From: Hydrangea macrophylla | Taxonomy: Eukaryota > Streptophyta > Magnoliopsida > Cornales > Hydrangeaceae | Direction of reading: 5' to 3' | Length of the DNA: 64,000 nucleotides | Assembly (NCBI GenBank): GCA_033977485.1 | Contig: CM066985.1 | Location: 76,823,045 to 76,887,044 of the forward strand | In this document: piece by piece, positions 36,540-46,045 of the stretch | Layout of the letters: each line of letters opens with the position of its first letter | Numbering within the stretch: position 1 is the first letter of the stretch | Position numbers and translations under genes: made by a program | Notes under the pieces: generated by a model | Databases searched by the model: none | Seen by the model: the letters and a program-made list of their open reading frames with translations, nothing else | Told to the model about the DNA's origin: nothing

Positions 36540-37387
36540 AACTCTTATAGTTAAGAATTCTGGACAATCCTCTTCTAGTGGCCCTTATCACAACATTAGA
36601 AACACTTTCCTTTACCTTGGGCACCCACCTTCCCCTTACCCTTACCTTTTCCCTTAGATTTTACAATCTTAGGGACCGGTCCAACACTTGGACCACCAGT
36701 GCCAGCCTTCTTCTTTCCTTTCTTTCCTTTTGGCACAGATCGGGAAGAGGAAGAGCTTTTCTCAACGTTCAAAATGTTGCCCCCAGGTTTGATCACCCTT
36801 TCCGCTACCAGTAAAGAACTCATTTATTCACTTATTGAAAATTCATTTGATTCATATTATAATTAAGTTTGAATTGAGTGAATGATGATGACACCGAATT
36901 GAGGATCATACCAACTTGGGTCTGTGCATCGATGTTGGCACCTAGGGTCTCTAGTTCATTCAAAAAACCAATTATTTTTAAACATGTTCTTTGACTGGAG
37001 TCCCTTCCGACATCTTAGCACTCATTATCTTCTACATGGCAACCTATCTAGCAGGTCTGCCATGATACCCAAACATCTCTTTTAGGGATTGATAATGGCA
37101 CTAGCAGGATTATTCGACTGGTATTGGTGTTGCAACACATTAACCATAGAGGTCAATATGTAACAACGAGCCATTCTATTCGACTTCTTCTACTTATCAA
37201 ACTCGCGTCTAACAGCAACCATAGCATTTGTAGCAGGTTCTTTGGGGCATGGGGTGGTGAGGATATATATGTGATCCTCCGTAGTTAAAACAATGTCAAG
37301 GTTACATCTCCATTCTATGTAGTTGTTTCCAGTTAACTTGTTCTTAGTGAGTATTGTGGCAAGTGGACTAAATGTAGATCCAGACAT
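36540..37387 (-). pseudogene. gag: Element E gag
   Basis: The start region is MSGSTFSPLATILTKNKLTG followed by NNYIEWRCNLDIVL, typical of copia Gag (37190-37387). A lysine-rich tail (SVPKGKKGKKKAG, KGKGKGKGKVGAQGKGK) at 36596-36823 leads into the position of the zinc knuckle. There the cysteines and histidine are recognisable (C..CDKGH) but interrupted by two stops. The middle is scrambled. Confidence 0.8.
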
Positions 37388-39088
37388 AACGATTTACTGA
37401 AAAAATCAAAAGAAAAATAAATATGGATATCAAAGTGTGACAGTTTTGAAATAAAAGAATCCTTAAAACTCTTATTTAAAAAACAAAGTCGCCAGAATAT
37501 CAAAGCGAAAAAGTATAGCCTCCGTGTGGCAGTCAATACTCGATCTTTCGATTAATCATGACTTTTCCGCTATACAACTCTTGCAAAACAAGTTATGACT
37601 CCCGAGCTATTTGATCTTTAAGTTTCTGAATAATGCCCCATGTGGGATCCCTTATCTATAGCTTAGCTAGTGTGTACCATTAACTAGGATCCAATCACAA
37701 TCGCCCCAAGTAGCGCCTCCGTGTGGTGGTCACCCTCTGACACGTCTGATTGATCCTATATATAGGAAGTTCACATCTAGTAACCAATGAGTAGTGTACT
37801 CGTCATATGGAATGATCACCCCTGGCGAGGTGACACAGAATGCACTATTTATCTTACAATGAACTGTTAATAAAATATTGTGGATGTTATAAATAAGACC
37901 CTCTCCCACTATATTTGGTAGTAAAGGATTTTGCTTTTGAAAATTTGTTTCCACACATTACCCATAAACATCCAATGTTTACTAATGCGTTAAAACAGTT
38001 TTTGACTTTTATTTTAGAAAACTTGTTTTACGTGCATGCAAGTAGTAACAATATAATTAAATGCCAATCACAAACCAAGCACATAAACAAAAAAAACTAA
38101 AATGAAATAAAGACATCTAAACGATGCCTCTATCTCCCATGGCTTTATCTCCATAGAACCTCTTTCTTGGTTTGATCGCCTCCAGCTCCATCTTCATGGA
38201 CAATGGCTTGCTCCTCCATCTTCATGAATTTTTTAATTCTATTACATTGGTCCTATGCTTCTTTCGAAGCTTACAATTCATCTAGAAATAGAAACAACAA
38301 CAATAAATAAAAGGCTAGGGAAATCGGTGCGACTTTTATATTCGTAGGATTGAAGTCACAAAGCCCTTTACATATGCCTTAAAACAAACCAATAATTAAA
38401 ATTACACCAATCACAAATATTAAATACAAAATTTAAAACTGATCATGGTGCCATGGGAGATAGTGGACTAATCTTGCTACAAAAGGGTTAGTCCTACGCA
38501 CATCCATGCATATATAACAAATATATGTAACTATTGGAACCCCTAATTGATTCACACAGTACATAAACTCTTTCTATGCCGATTTAGAACTTAAAACAGC
38601 ATGTCAGTTCTTTGTCACACTTTGATCGATCTACAGAAGTTTGATCGCTCGAACCTTCGATAGATTGAACATAGTTCAATTGGTTGAACTTTCAATTTCA
38701 CAGAATGATTTGAAAATTTTTACAAAATAATATAAAATTCAAATAAATAATTTTAAAACATTTAAAACTATGAAAAGAATATCTGGACAAAGAATCGATC
38801 TCGATCGATCGAAACACATTCAATCGATCGAATAAAACAAAGTTCGATCGATCAAAACCAGTTCGATCGCTTGAGAACATCAAGGTTCAATCGATCGAAC
38901 ATGCTTCAATCGATCGAACCCACCATGCATCCCATGCAATCACAGATTTGTATTTTGCTATGAGACTGCTGCAAAAATAGATTTGTCATGATGCAGTTTT
39001 GAAAACAGTTCTAAAATCAACATGCAAATCAAAATTAGTGTTCCAAAACACATCTATAGATTCAAACAAGCGTGGCTCGGACACAAAT
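37388..39088 (-). other. Element E leader with a second palindrome array
   Basis: Untranslated leader between LTR and gag on the minus strand, with no supported frame. Bases about 38625-38925 hold at least eight motifs of the CGATCGATCGAAC family (for example TCTCGATCGATCGAAACAC, TTCAATCGATCGAACATG), a denser set than in E's own LTR. No clear primer site match was found next to 39089. Confidence 0.65.
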
Positions 39089-40744
39089 TGTAGGAAAAAT
39101 AGGTTTAAAATTCTTCTCAAACACACAGCGGAAAGATTAAGTTACAAAAACTTATTGTCATGCCCGGATCTACTACTTATTAACTCTATAGATGCGTATA
39201 CAAAATCGGAAGAAGAGTTTGTACCTCTGGTCTTGAACCCAATTCTGATTGTCTTCTTCCTTGATTGTTCGGCAGCCTCCATTAGGTTATTTTTACCCTT
39301 ATGTCTCCTATAAATGCTTCCCGAAGAGGCTAGAGATGGTGGGATCTCTAATGGAGAGGATAAGAAGGTTTGGGAACTCTAAAACGGTTTTTGCAGCTTC
39401 TGGTTTATAAAAATGACGAACTCTTTTTTATTTTATTTATGCAGCTGCCCTATTTATATATTCCCAAAACCGACCTTAAGTTTGATCGATCAAAGTGGCT
39501 TTGATCGATCAAATCGTCGATCGATCAAACCTGCCTTGACTTCAATCGATTGAGACTTCTTCAATCGATCGAACCTATGTTGATAATATCCTTACGAGCC
39601 GTTCCAAGCATCCTAGCAGAGCTAAGAGTGGGACCTCCTAGGTTCTTTATTGTTGTCTTAGACCAGCTATTAATTCCTATGACCAAACTCTTTGATCAGC
39701 AAATTAACCAACTGGTCAGTTAACGTTTACTTCACTATAAAATGATAACTGAACTTGAATGCAAAAGAACATATCTGAAGCGACAACTAGACTTGTATGG
39801 TGTACTAATGTTCCTCTACCATCAACATTCATTGTCACGCCCCGGAGAAGCAAAAATAGAGAAAAAAAAGTCCCTCTTTGGTCCCGTAGGTTCGTGACTG
39901 GTAAATAACCACATTGTCATCTACTTAATCCAATAAACACAACAATTGGGAGGATGCTATTCATAGAACATATTTTATCAACATAATTAGAGGCTACAGC
40001 GGAAATATAAAAGGTTTCGAAGCAACGGATACCCAAGTACCAATTATAAAAGTCTACTAAATCTATTACAGCACCTAACTTAGAGTCTGAGGCCTATAAC
40101 AATAATAACAGCGGTACAAAAGATATACAAACTAACTATTACAAAGCAGCACGCCTTTGTCTTCAAGCCTTTAGCTCCAAGTCTGGCGGAACATCAGTCT
40201 TCTGTCATCAAGGCCTGCGAAGCTCTAGACATTGGAATGTCCAGGACACAAACGCCATCAGCTTTGAATACAAAGCTGAGTGAGTACACTAAACAACACT
40301 TCTCACCGTTATTATTCAGTATCTTAAAATGCAGTTAATCTCTTAACAATGACATCACTCACGGACATAGCAGAGGTCTCATTAAACTATTCATGAATTC
40401 AATGATAGCAGGAAACATATTAAATGAAAACAATAATAACAATCATGGTATAAATATCTCATCACGTATTCACCAAACTCATGCCACCACCCATGCATAT
40501 ACCTTTACGTCGGGACACTGAATCCACGACTGAACAATCGTCTTACTAAACCATTCTCATATTCATATCCATTTCCATATCCATGTTCTTATTTCTCATC
40601 CATATCCATACGTCGACACCATAATACCAATCTGATTTCCACACGTCGATACAATAACACCAATCTGATATCTATACGTCGATACAAAAATATCAATCGG
40701 AATCACCCGACTAGGCAGTAATTCCTACGATCCCTTAATAGGGT

Positions 40745-40930
40745 AACCAGTCATCTACATGGTACTACCTATCTGTAAATGATAGAACGGCACATCGAAC
40801 GTCTTCAACGATGTGTATACCCTCACTGGTCGTCTACACAGTTGAGAATACATTAGAGCACTAGCCGGACGTCTTCAACGGTACACTGGACGTCTTCAAC
40901 AGCGAGAGGCGCACTAGGAACTCTAACCAT
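40745..40930 (-). repeat. Mid-LTR cassette of F
   Basis: Repeated GGACGTCTTCAACG-type units and the variant GGTCGTCTACAC. The equivalent in G is at about 51277-51465 (GTTGAAGACGTCC and GTGTAGACGACC). Confidence 0.85.
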
Positions 40931-41392
40931 CCCACGTCTACCCGGCTCGTCAGCCATTGATCCTACGGATCCAAAGTACACATATCTCATTATTCCACAT
41001 TTAAGCACATATCCCATTTCTCATCATATCCTCTCAGCTCTTCATATCACTATCACATGCATGCTGACCACATGTTATGTAATGCTCATACTCTAGATAC
41101 AAGAATTACCACATGCTCTGTATTTATCATGTCTATTCATTACTGATTGTTAACATGCAGTCGTGTTCCGTTTTACTATTCAGTTTAATAGTATGGCAGT
41201 TAAACAGTTCATCTCATATCGACAGTTAACATAGAATAATTTATCTTGTAATATTAACGATCACTGCATATAAGTCTAGTCCTGACATAGCACGTATATA
41301 TCTTATCCACATATCGCAATAACACATATGGTACAATTATTAACAAGTCCAATATATCATAAGCAACATACAAATAACATTCTGCTCATATC

Positions 41393-41519
41393 CAATCGAT
41401 TGGCCAAACATGGCAATCGATTGGACAAAATACCAATCGATTGACATACCAATCGATCGGAACCCATGGCAATCGATTGGGAATATAACCAATCGATTGA
41501 ATCCAAAGGCAATCGATTG
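41393..41519. repeat. CAATCGATTG array 1 of F
   Basis: Seven copies in 127 bp: six CAATCGATTG and one CAATCGATCG (41450-41459), most followed by G or GG. Confidence 0.95.
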
Positions 41520-41995
41520 GACTCTGTCTTCTTCCTCAAAACAATCTGGTTTTATTATAAAAATGTTGGGGGTTTCTCTTCTCTTCTATGCACGTTATTA
41601 AACACATACACACACCTCAAAAAATCATCCCTTGAGTGGGTTAATGAAACTCACCTCTCTCCGGTGTTCCGATGATGGAGTCTCGAGCTCCGCGTCGGCG
41701 GCTATGGTGAGTGATCTCTCTCCTATCCTTCTCTGCTCTCTCTCTCTCTCTCTCTGGTCTCCTCTTCTTCTTCTTCTTCTTCTTCTTCTTCTTCTCCCTC
41801 TCTCTCTAACCCGAGAGTGTGCGTGTGTATATATACAATATATGTATGCATATATATAAGAGTATATAGCACTCTCTCTCTCAAACACACACACACAAGC
41901 AAACATATATAAGTATAAGGGAAGGGGTATATATAAGGAGAGGGAAACAATCACAACCACACAAACCAAATGAGGTGGCCAAGTTCAGCTACTCC

Positions 41996-42127
41996 CAATC
42001 GATTGGTACCAGGTGCCAATCGATTGGTATGTGCCACGTCATGGATCAGGTCGGTAGCAATGGAATCAATTAGTAAAATATCTAATCAATTGGAATAGCA
42101 ATCGATTGGGATAAGGGCAATTGATTG
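41996..42127. repeat. CAATCGATTG array 2 of F
   Basis: Three perfect CAATCGATTG copies (41996, 42017, 42099), one CAATTGATTG and weaker AATCAATTRG forms. On the LTR sense strand this array lies upstream of the TATA-like box and array 1 lies downstream. Confidence 0.9.
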
Positions 42128-43105
42128 GGATCTCAAACTCACCAAAGACTAAGAAAGGTACTAGGGATATATATATATATACCTGAAAATACAGGGTATT
42201 ACATTCATAATCATATTCAGGTAGTCGGATAACTGTTACTGTCAACCTGAATGATGATTACATCTTCTATTCCTTGAGTCCCATTCACCTCTCATGATTA
42301 CCAAACATGTTGATAAATACTTATCAACAAGACTGCAGTTCTCAGTAATCAACTTGATGATATTCTCAAGGGAATGCTTACTCTTTAACAGAGGGTAGAT
42401 TCTATCTTGACAATATATGTTCATAACCCTGTGAACATGACATACCCAAGATACCCAGGTGTTGATATTTTATAGAGCCCACTGATTAGTAAGTCAAAGC
42501 AGCCATATCCATAGTCTGTGTTCATAATTGTCTCAAGATTGAGAATACATGCCTTATACAAGTTATGAGTTCTTATTGACTGTTGACAGTCTTGAGTGTC
42601 AATTGAAAATTTTAGTTCTGTTAATGCACTATAAGCACTAGCATACTAACTAAGAGTTATACTCTAGTGATTGAGATTAATCACTCCATCCAATGATAAT
42701 TAATCATGCTACAGTGTATACCTGATGAGATATCCAGTCTCATCATCAACTGTGACAAGTTTTAAGTGTCAAAGAATAGTAATATATAGCTCACATGTAT
42801 ATATCTCATACATATACGAATTACTTACTACGATACTTAAGGATTTACAATCATCTCATGAAAGAAACATACATAATGAAATGTAAAGCTGATATCCATA
42901 TATTAAAATGTCAATGTCATATACATTTAGTAATAGTTTGAGGGCACAAACCCAACAAATTATGCACGTGAAATTGTATAAAAAGCATGTATATATGATT
43001 ATATGAGCATGCTATATATTTATGTGAGTTAAAGGGAGGATTGACACAATTTCATCCGGGGTAAGCTCCTCGATGTTTGAGAATTTTTTAGCGACGACTA
43101 CAATG

Positions 43106-43205
43106 TATGGTTTGGGAGAAGGCCCTACCAGGGCACAGTGTGTGGTTTATGAGAAGGCCATACCAGGATACTTGGATGGGTGGTTGGGAGAAGGCCCTCT
43201 ACGGC
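43106..43205 (+). repeat. Mid-LTR repeat cassette of D
   Basis: Three copies of a unit like TGGTTTGGGAGAAGGCCCTA. The flanks (GATGTTTGAGAATTTT and ACTATTTTGATGTGTTTT) are conserved with element C, but the repeat unit is not. Confidence 0.8.
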
Positions 43206-43673
43206 AACAATTTCCTAATCTCATTATCGGATGAATTCGTATCTCTCACCTCGAAAACTATTTTGATGTGTTTTGATGTTTAGAGCATGAATTGTCATAT
43301 AAGAATTTGTTTAGAATTGTGCACTCAGTATATAGCTGAGGAGTAGAGCTTTACTCCATTGCAAGTGAGAAGAAAAAAGGAAAAAAGAAACGTGAGAAGT
43401 GAGCCCGTGGAAGCACACGAGTCCTAAACCACATGTACATAATTTTATAGTTATCCCCATTGTAAAATAATCATAGGAAGTATTATGTTTTGGAATCGCG
43501 AAACACTTGTAGTATTCGAGATCTATTAGTAATTCTGTGCATGATCTTGTTCTAAGTTCTTGTATAATATAGAATGTTGGTATTGTATTGCATTTCAGTT
43601 GGTATTGATTTGGGATGAGTTCGGATAACCTTAGAGTTTAAATTGTGTAGAATGTATAGTAGCAAGGGAAAAC

Positions 43674-43870
43674 AATCGATTGGGCTGGGATCACAGTCGA
43701 TTGAACCCACTATTTAAACCAAAGTCCCTCCCAGTTTTAGACAAACCAGTCGACTGGAACCTGTACCAAACCAAGACATTCTGCTGGATCAAAGTCCAGT
43801 CGACCAGACGATTACCAGTCGACTGGAAGTTTGGCACCACAGTCAACTAGAGGACTAACCCAGTCGATTG
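43674..43870 (+). repeat. Mixed palindrome array of D
   Basis: Seven motif copies: one CAATCGATTG, two CAGTCGATTG, two CAGTCGACTG and two damaged forms, some followed by GAACC. The position matches the array of element C, and the mix is intermediate between the C and F arrays. Confidence 0.9.
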
Positions 43871-44052
43871 GATTGCTATTTTCAAAATGAATTATTTTTT
43901 TAAGTGTTTTAAAAAGGGAAAAAATTTTATAACTCCGATTTTATGCATTCTACTTATGTTTATTCCATTGCTAAGACCTTTAATGGAATTGGATGAGCCT
44001 CGGTGGCGTACCACGTGTCCTATTTTCACGCATAGTGGGATGGGTCGTGACA

Positions 44053-44626
44053 GGTTCTAAGAAGGCATTGGCAAACACGGGTGCAATCACTTGATAGAGG
44101 TAATTGTTAGGATACTACACGTAGGAACGTTGATCAAATATTTTGGAGCAGGTTTGTTATTTGGGTAGTGTGATATTGATCCCAAAGTTGTGGAGGAATC
44201 TAATATTGTTGTTGAAATCACATACGGCGATTGAGAGAAGTGTGAATGGTTTGTGTCATCTGGTTGGTAGAGCTGTAATCCCAAGTTCTCGATGAAAAAA
44301 TTCTTACAAGTTAGTGAATGGTTTATTTCACGTTTCAGACGATGGTGAGGGGAAATCCTATTGGGGAAAATGAGCTATCGAGACTCTTCTTTGGAGGAGT
44401 TAATGGGTATATTTAACTTGGAGCAGCTGCACATATATTGGTCGCAATTTGATGAATCAGAGGTGTTGAGTCCATATTGATTCGGGGTGTGCATGCTGGT
44501 ATGGAAAGACGGTCAATGGTAAACGGTTGCAAAGTTGTCAGCTTTGTGAGTGCTCCTGTTGTGGGGGTGCTGATCATGTGTGATAGATTGATTGAGCAGT
44601 TTTCCCACAAGTGATAATGGGGGTGA
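44053..44626 (+). other. Element A interior, right half, with polypurine tract
   Basis: Continues the non-coding interior after D's second GGTTC (44053-44057). The purine-rich AATGGGGGTGA just before 44627 is the likely polypurine tract for plus-strand priming. Confidence 0.65.
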
Positions 44627-45103
44627 TGGTTGAGGTTATATTACATGTGTGATAATCCCATTAATTTAGGGATTGTGATTTGGCTAGATTCATATTGTGA
44701 TTTGGTTTTCTTGATAGAATTGTATTACTTATCCAACAAGTAATGGGTCATAAACTCTATATAAGGGAATGCTGTATAGGAATTAAGGAGGCCCTTGGTG
44801 TACCAAGTTGGGGGTCTCCCCTCATGGGGGTGCATGGTCTACGATGAGAGTGTGTGATTTATTTGGGGTACTAAGAGTGGGTATACAAAGGGTATTGAGG
44901 TTGGATTATGGGATTTAATTTAAGTGTTTTCTTGTACCAATTGTTTATTGTCAATAGTAAAAGAATGGTCTCTCGGTTCTAGGCATGGTTTTGCCGAACC
45001 CTTTAGAAATCTGTGTTTTCTTTGTTGTGCTTGCTTATTATTGTTGGTGTGTTTCTGTGTGTTTATTGGGGGAATTTAGTTTCATGTTTTTAAATTCCCA
45101 ACA
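44627..45103 (+). repeat. Element A 3' LTR
   Basis: An uninterrupted copy of the LTR, starting TGGTTGAGGTTATATTACAT and ending AAATTCCCAACA, followed by TATTT. It differs from the 5' copy at many positions, so A is much older than element C. Confidence 0.85.
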
Positions 45104-45114
45104 TATTTAACCCT

Positions 45115-45472
45115 ACAATATATGGTTGAAAGAGTACGTAGAGCTATGCTTCCCAATGCTTCAACATTTGTACCACATGCATTGTGATACATTGTACCAC
45201 TGACCACTACCAAAATATGTGGTACAACTGTTTAACACATTTAGGAACGCAATTAAATTTGGGAAGGATAACATTACTTTTGTGGCTGGTTGGGTTCATG
45301 GAGCATAGGTTTCAACGTTCAATGTAGATCCCCATCTCCAAATTAAAAGACAGAAGCAAATAGGAACTGCTTTTTGAAAGAGAAAAGTTTACAATAGATA
45401 ACATCTAATGAATTGAAACTAAGAATACAATATAATTATAGTTGATAAGAATTATTCCAAAAATTATTGTTG
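45115..45472. other. Host spacer between the two nests
   Basis: About 360 bp of sequence right of MITE K and left of solo LTR J. No gene or repeat is recognised. Confidence 0.5.
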
Positions 45473-45566
45473 ATTCTTGTTTGCACCAAAAAACCGCCAA
45501 AGGTTTTTAGCCCGAATGGAGTGTTGAAATGAGTTTGAGGATAGCCGACTCAAAGCAAGTAGGAGT

Positions 45567-45995
45567 GATCGGCCCAGAGATTGCAAACGCCTATCGGGCT
45601 CAGGAGGTGAGCATCACGAAGTCCAGAAAGACAAGGTTGTTGTCTTAAGTTTGGCAGAGTCCGATAGGTGAAGTCAGTCATATATTGACCAATCGGGCAC
45701 TATCGTAAATGAATATTAGCAAGTGTGGGAGCCCGATTAGAAGGCAAAACTCATCGGGCACCGTACTTGTATAAATGGGCATTGGTAAGGACCGGAGCCC
45801 GATGGATGATATTAGTGGCATGCATGATGATCGGACACCTTGCTAGGAATGAATGGTAAAGGCCGATTACACAAGCCCGATTGATCAGTATGCGTTCGTA
45901 AGACTGTCATCGGGCATGAAAGTCGGAAAGCATGACAAGTAGTGGAAGCTGCGAGCCTGATCTGACTGAAGATGTGATAATGTGAGCCCGATGAG
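45567..45995. repeat. GCCCGAT / ATCGGGC motif array in J
   Basis: About ten copies in both orientations within 430 bp, for example TATCGGGCT (45592), AATCGGGCAC (45691), GCCCGAT (45731), CATCGGGCA (45752 and 45908), AGCCCGATGG (45796), AGCCCGATTG (45874) and GAGCCCGATGAG (45984), with several one-base variants. Confidence 0.85.
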
Positions 45996-46045
45996 CCAAA
46001 AGGGGGAAGGTGGTTCTACTTTTAGCTGTCATGGTGATGTCACCC

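Larger units (their letters stand above)
39833..42203 (-). mobile_element. Solo LTR F, innermost layer
   Basis: Flanked by TTCAT (39828-39832 and 42204-42208). On the minus strand it starts TGTAATACCCTGTATTTTCA and ends CCGGGGCGTGACA. It is the sister of solo LTR G (49877-52339), which has the same ends in the opposite orientation. The 2,371 bp contain no gag or pol. A TATA-like ATATATA lies at 41928-41938 (minus strand). (CT)n and (CTT)n runs at about 41735-41800 generate spurious frames. The ends suggest a gypsy, possibly Tekay-type, parent. Confidence 0.92.
32060..42957 (-). mobile_element. Element E: decayed Ty1/copia retrotransposon
   Basis: Flanked by AATTA (32055-32059 and 42958-42962), with LTRs of 1,489 bp (32060-33548) and 1,493 bp net (39089-42957, split by F). 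The coding order read on the minus strand is gag, protease, integrase, RT, RNase H. Integrase lies before RT, which defines Ty1/copia. All genes carry stops and shifts. The LTRs differ visibly at many sites, so E is older than C. Net length is about 8.5 kb. The copia lineage is not assigned. Confidence 0.92.
39089..42957 (-). repeat. Element E 5' LTR (plus-strand right), split by F
   Basis: Plus-strand TGTAGGAAAAATAGGTTTAA to GGGCACAAACCCAACA, interrupted between 39832 and 42204. Without F it is 1,493 bp and aligns with 32060-33548 throughout. Confidence 0.9.
31106..44052 (+). mobile_element. Solo LTR D (Tekay-like), split by element E
   Basis: TGTCACACCTGTCCC (31106) to GGGTCGTGACA (44052), flanked by GGTTC (31101-31105 and 44053-44057). 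Removing E leaves 2,044 bp that aligns along its length with the LTRs of element C (for example AGGCCCATTAATTATGCACGTGAAATT, split by E). There is no internal region or second LTR, so this is a solo LTR left by LTR-LTR recombination. The halves are 31106-32059 and 42958-44052. Confidence 0.92.
12213..45103 (+). mobile_element. Element A: small non-autonomous LTR retrotransposon, outermost layer
   Basis: It has two LTRs of 481 bp (split) and 477 bp, flanked by TATTT at 12208-12212 and 45104-45108. Subtracting nested insertions leaves about 2.15 kb with roughly 1.2 kb of interior (30486-31105 plus 44053-44626). I see no gag or pol motif in the interior. A primer site resembling that for initiator tRNA-Met follows the 5' LTR and a purine tract precedes the 3' LTR. 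This size and emptiness fit a TRIM/SMART-like non-autonomous element. B is inserted in its 5' LTR and D in its interior. Confidence 0.85.
11691..45114. mobile_element. MITE K (528 bp net), split by the 33-kb nest
   Basis: The left end AGGGTAAAATACAGTTATAC (11691) pairs with the right end, whose inverse complement is AGGGTTAAATACAATTTCAC (ending at 45114). The inverted arms continue for roughly 100 bp: CGGCGAAACTAC-like against AGCTAAACCAC, and TTGGAACTAATACCCTTATG against GGTATTAGTGCCAAA. The right arm is interrupted at 12212/45104 by element A. Once A and its TATTT copy are removed, a normal foldback MITE results. I could not read its own target duplication convincingly. Confidence 0.7.

Noticed and set aside
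41625..41969. Frames of up to 114 codons on both strands in solo LTR F
   Set aside because: They are generated by CT, CTT and GT/AT runs. The equivalent region of G (50243-50566) gives different, non-homologous proteins.
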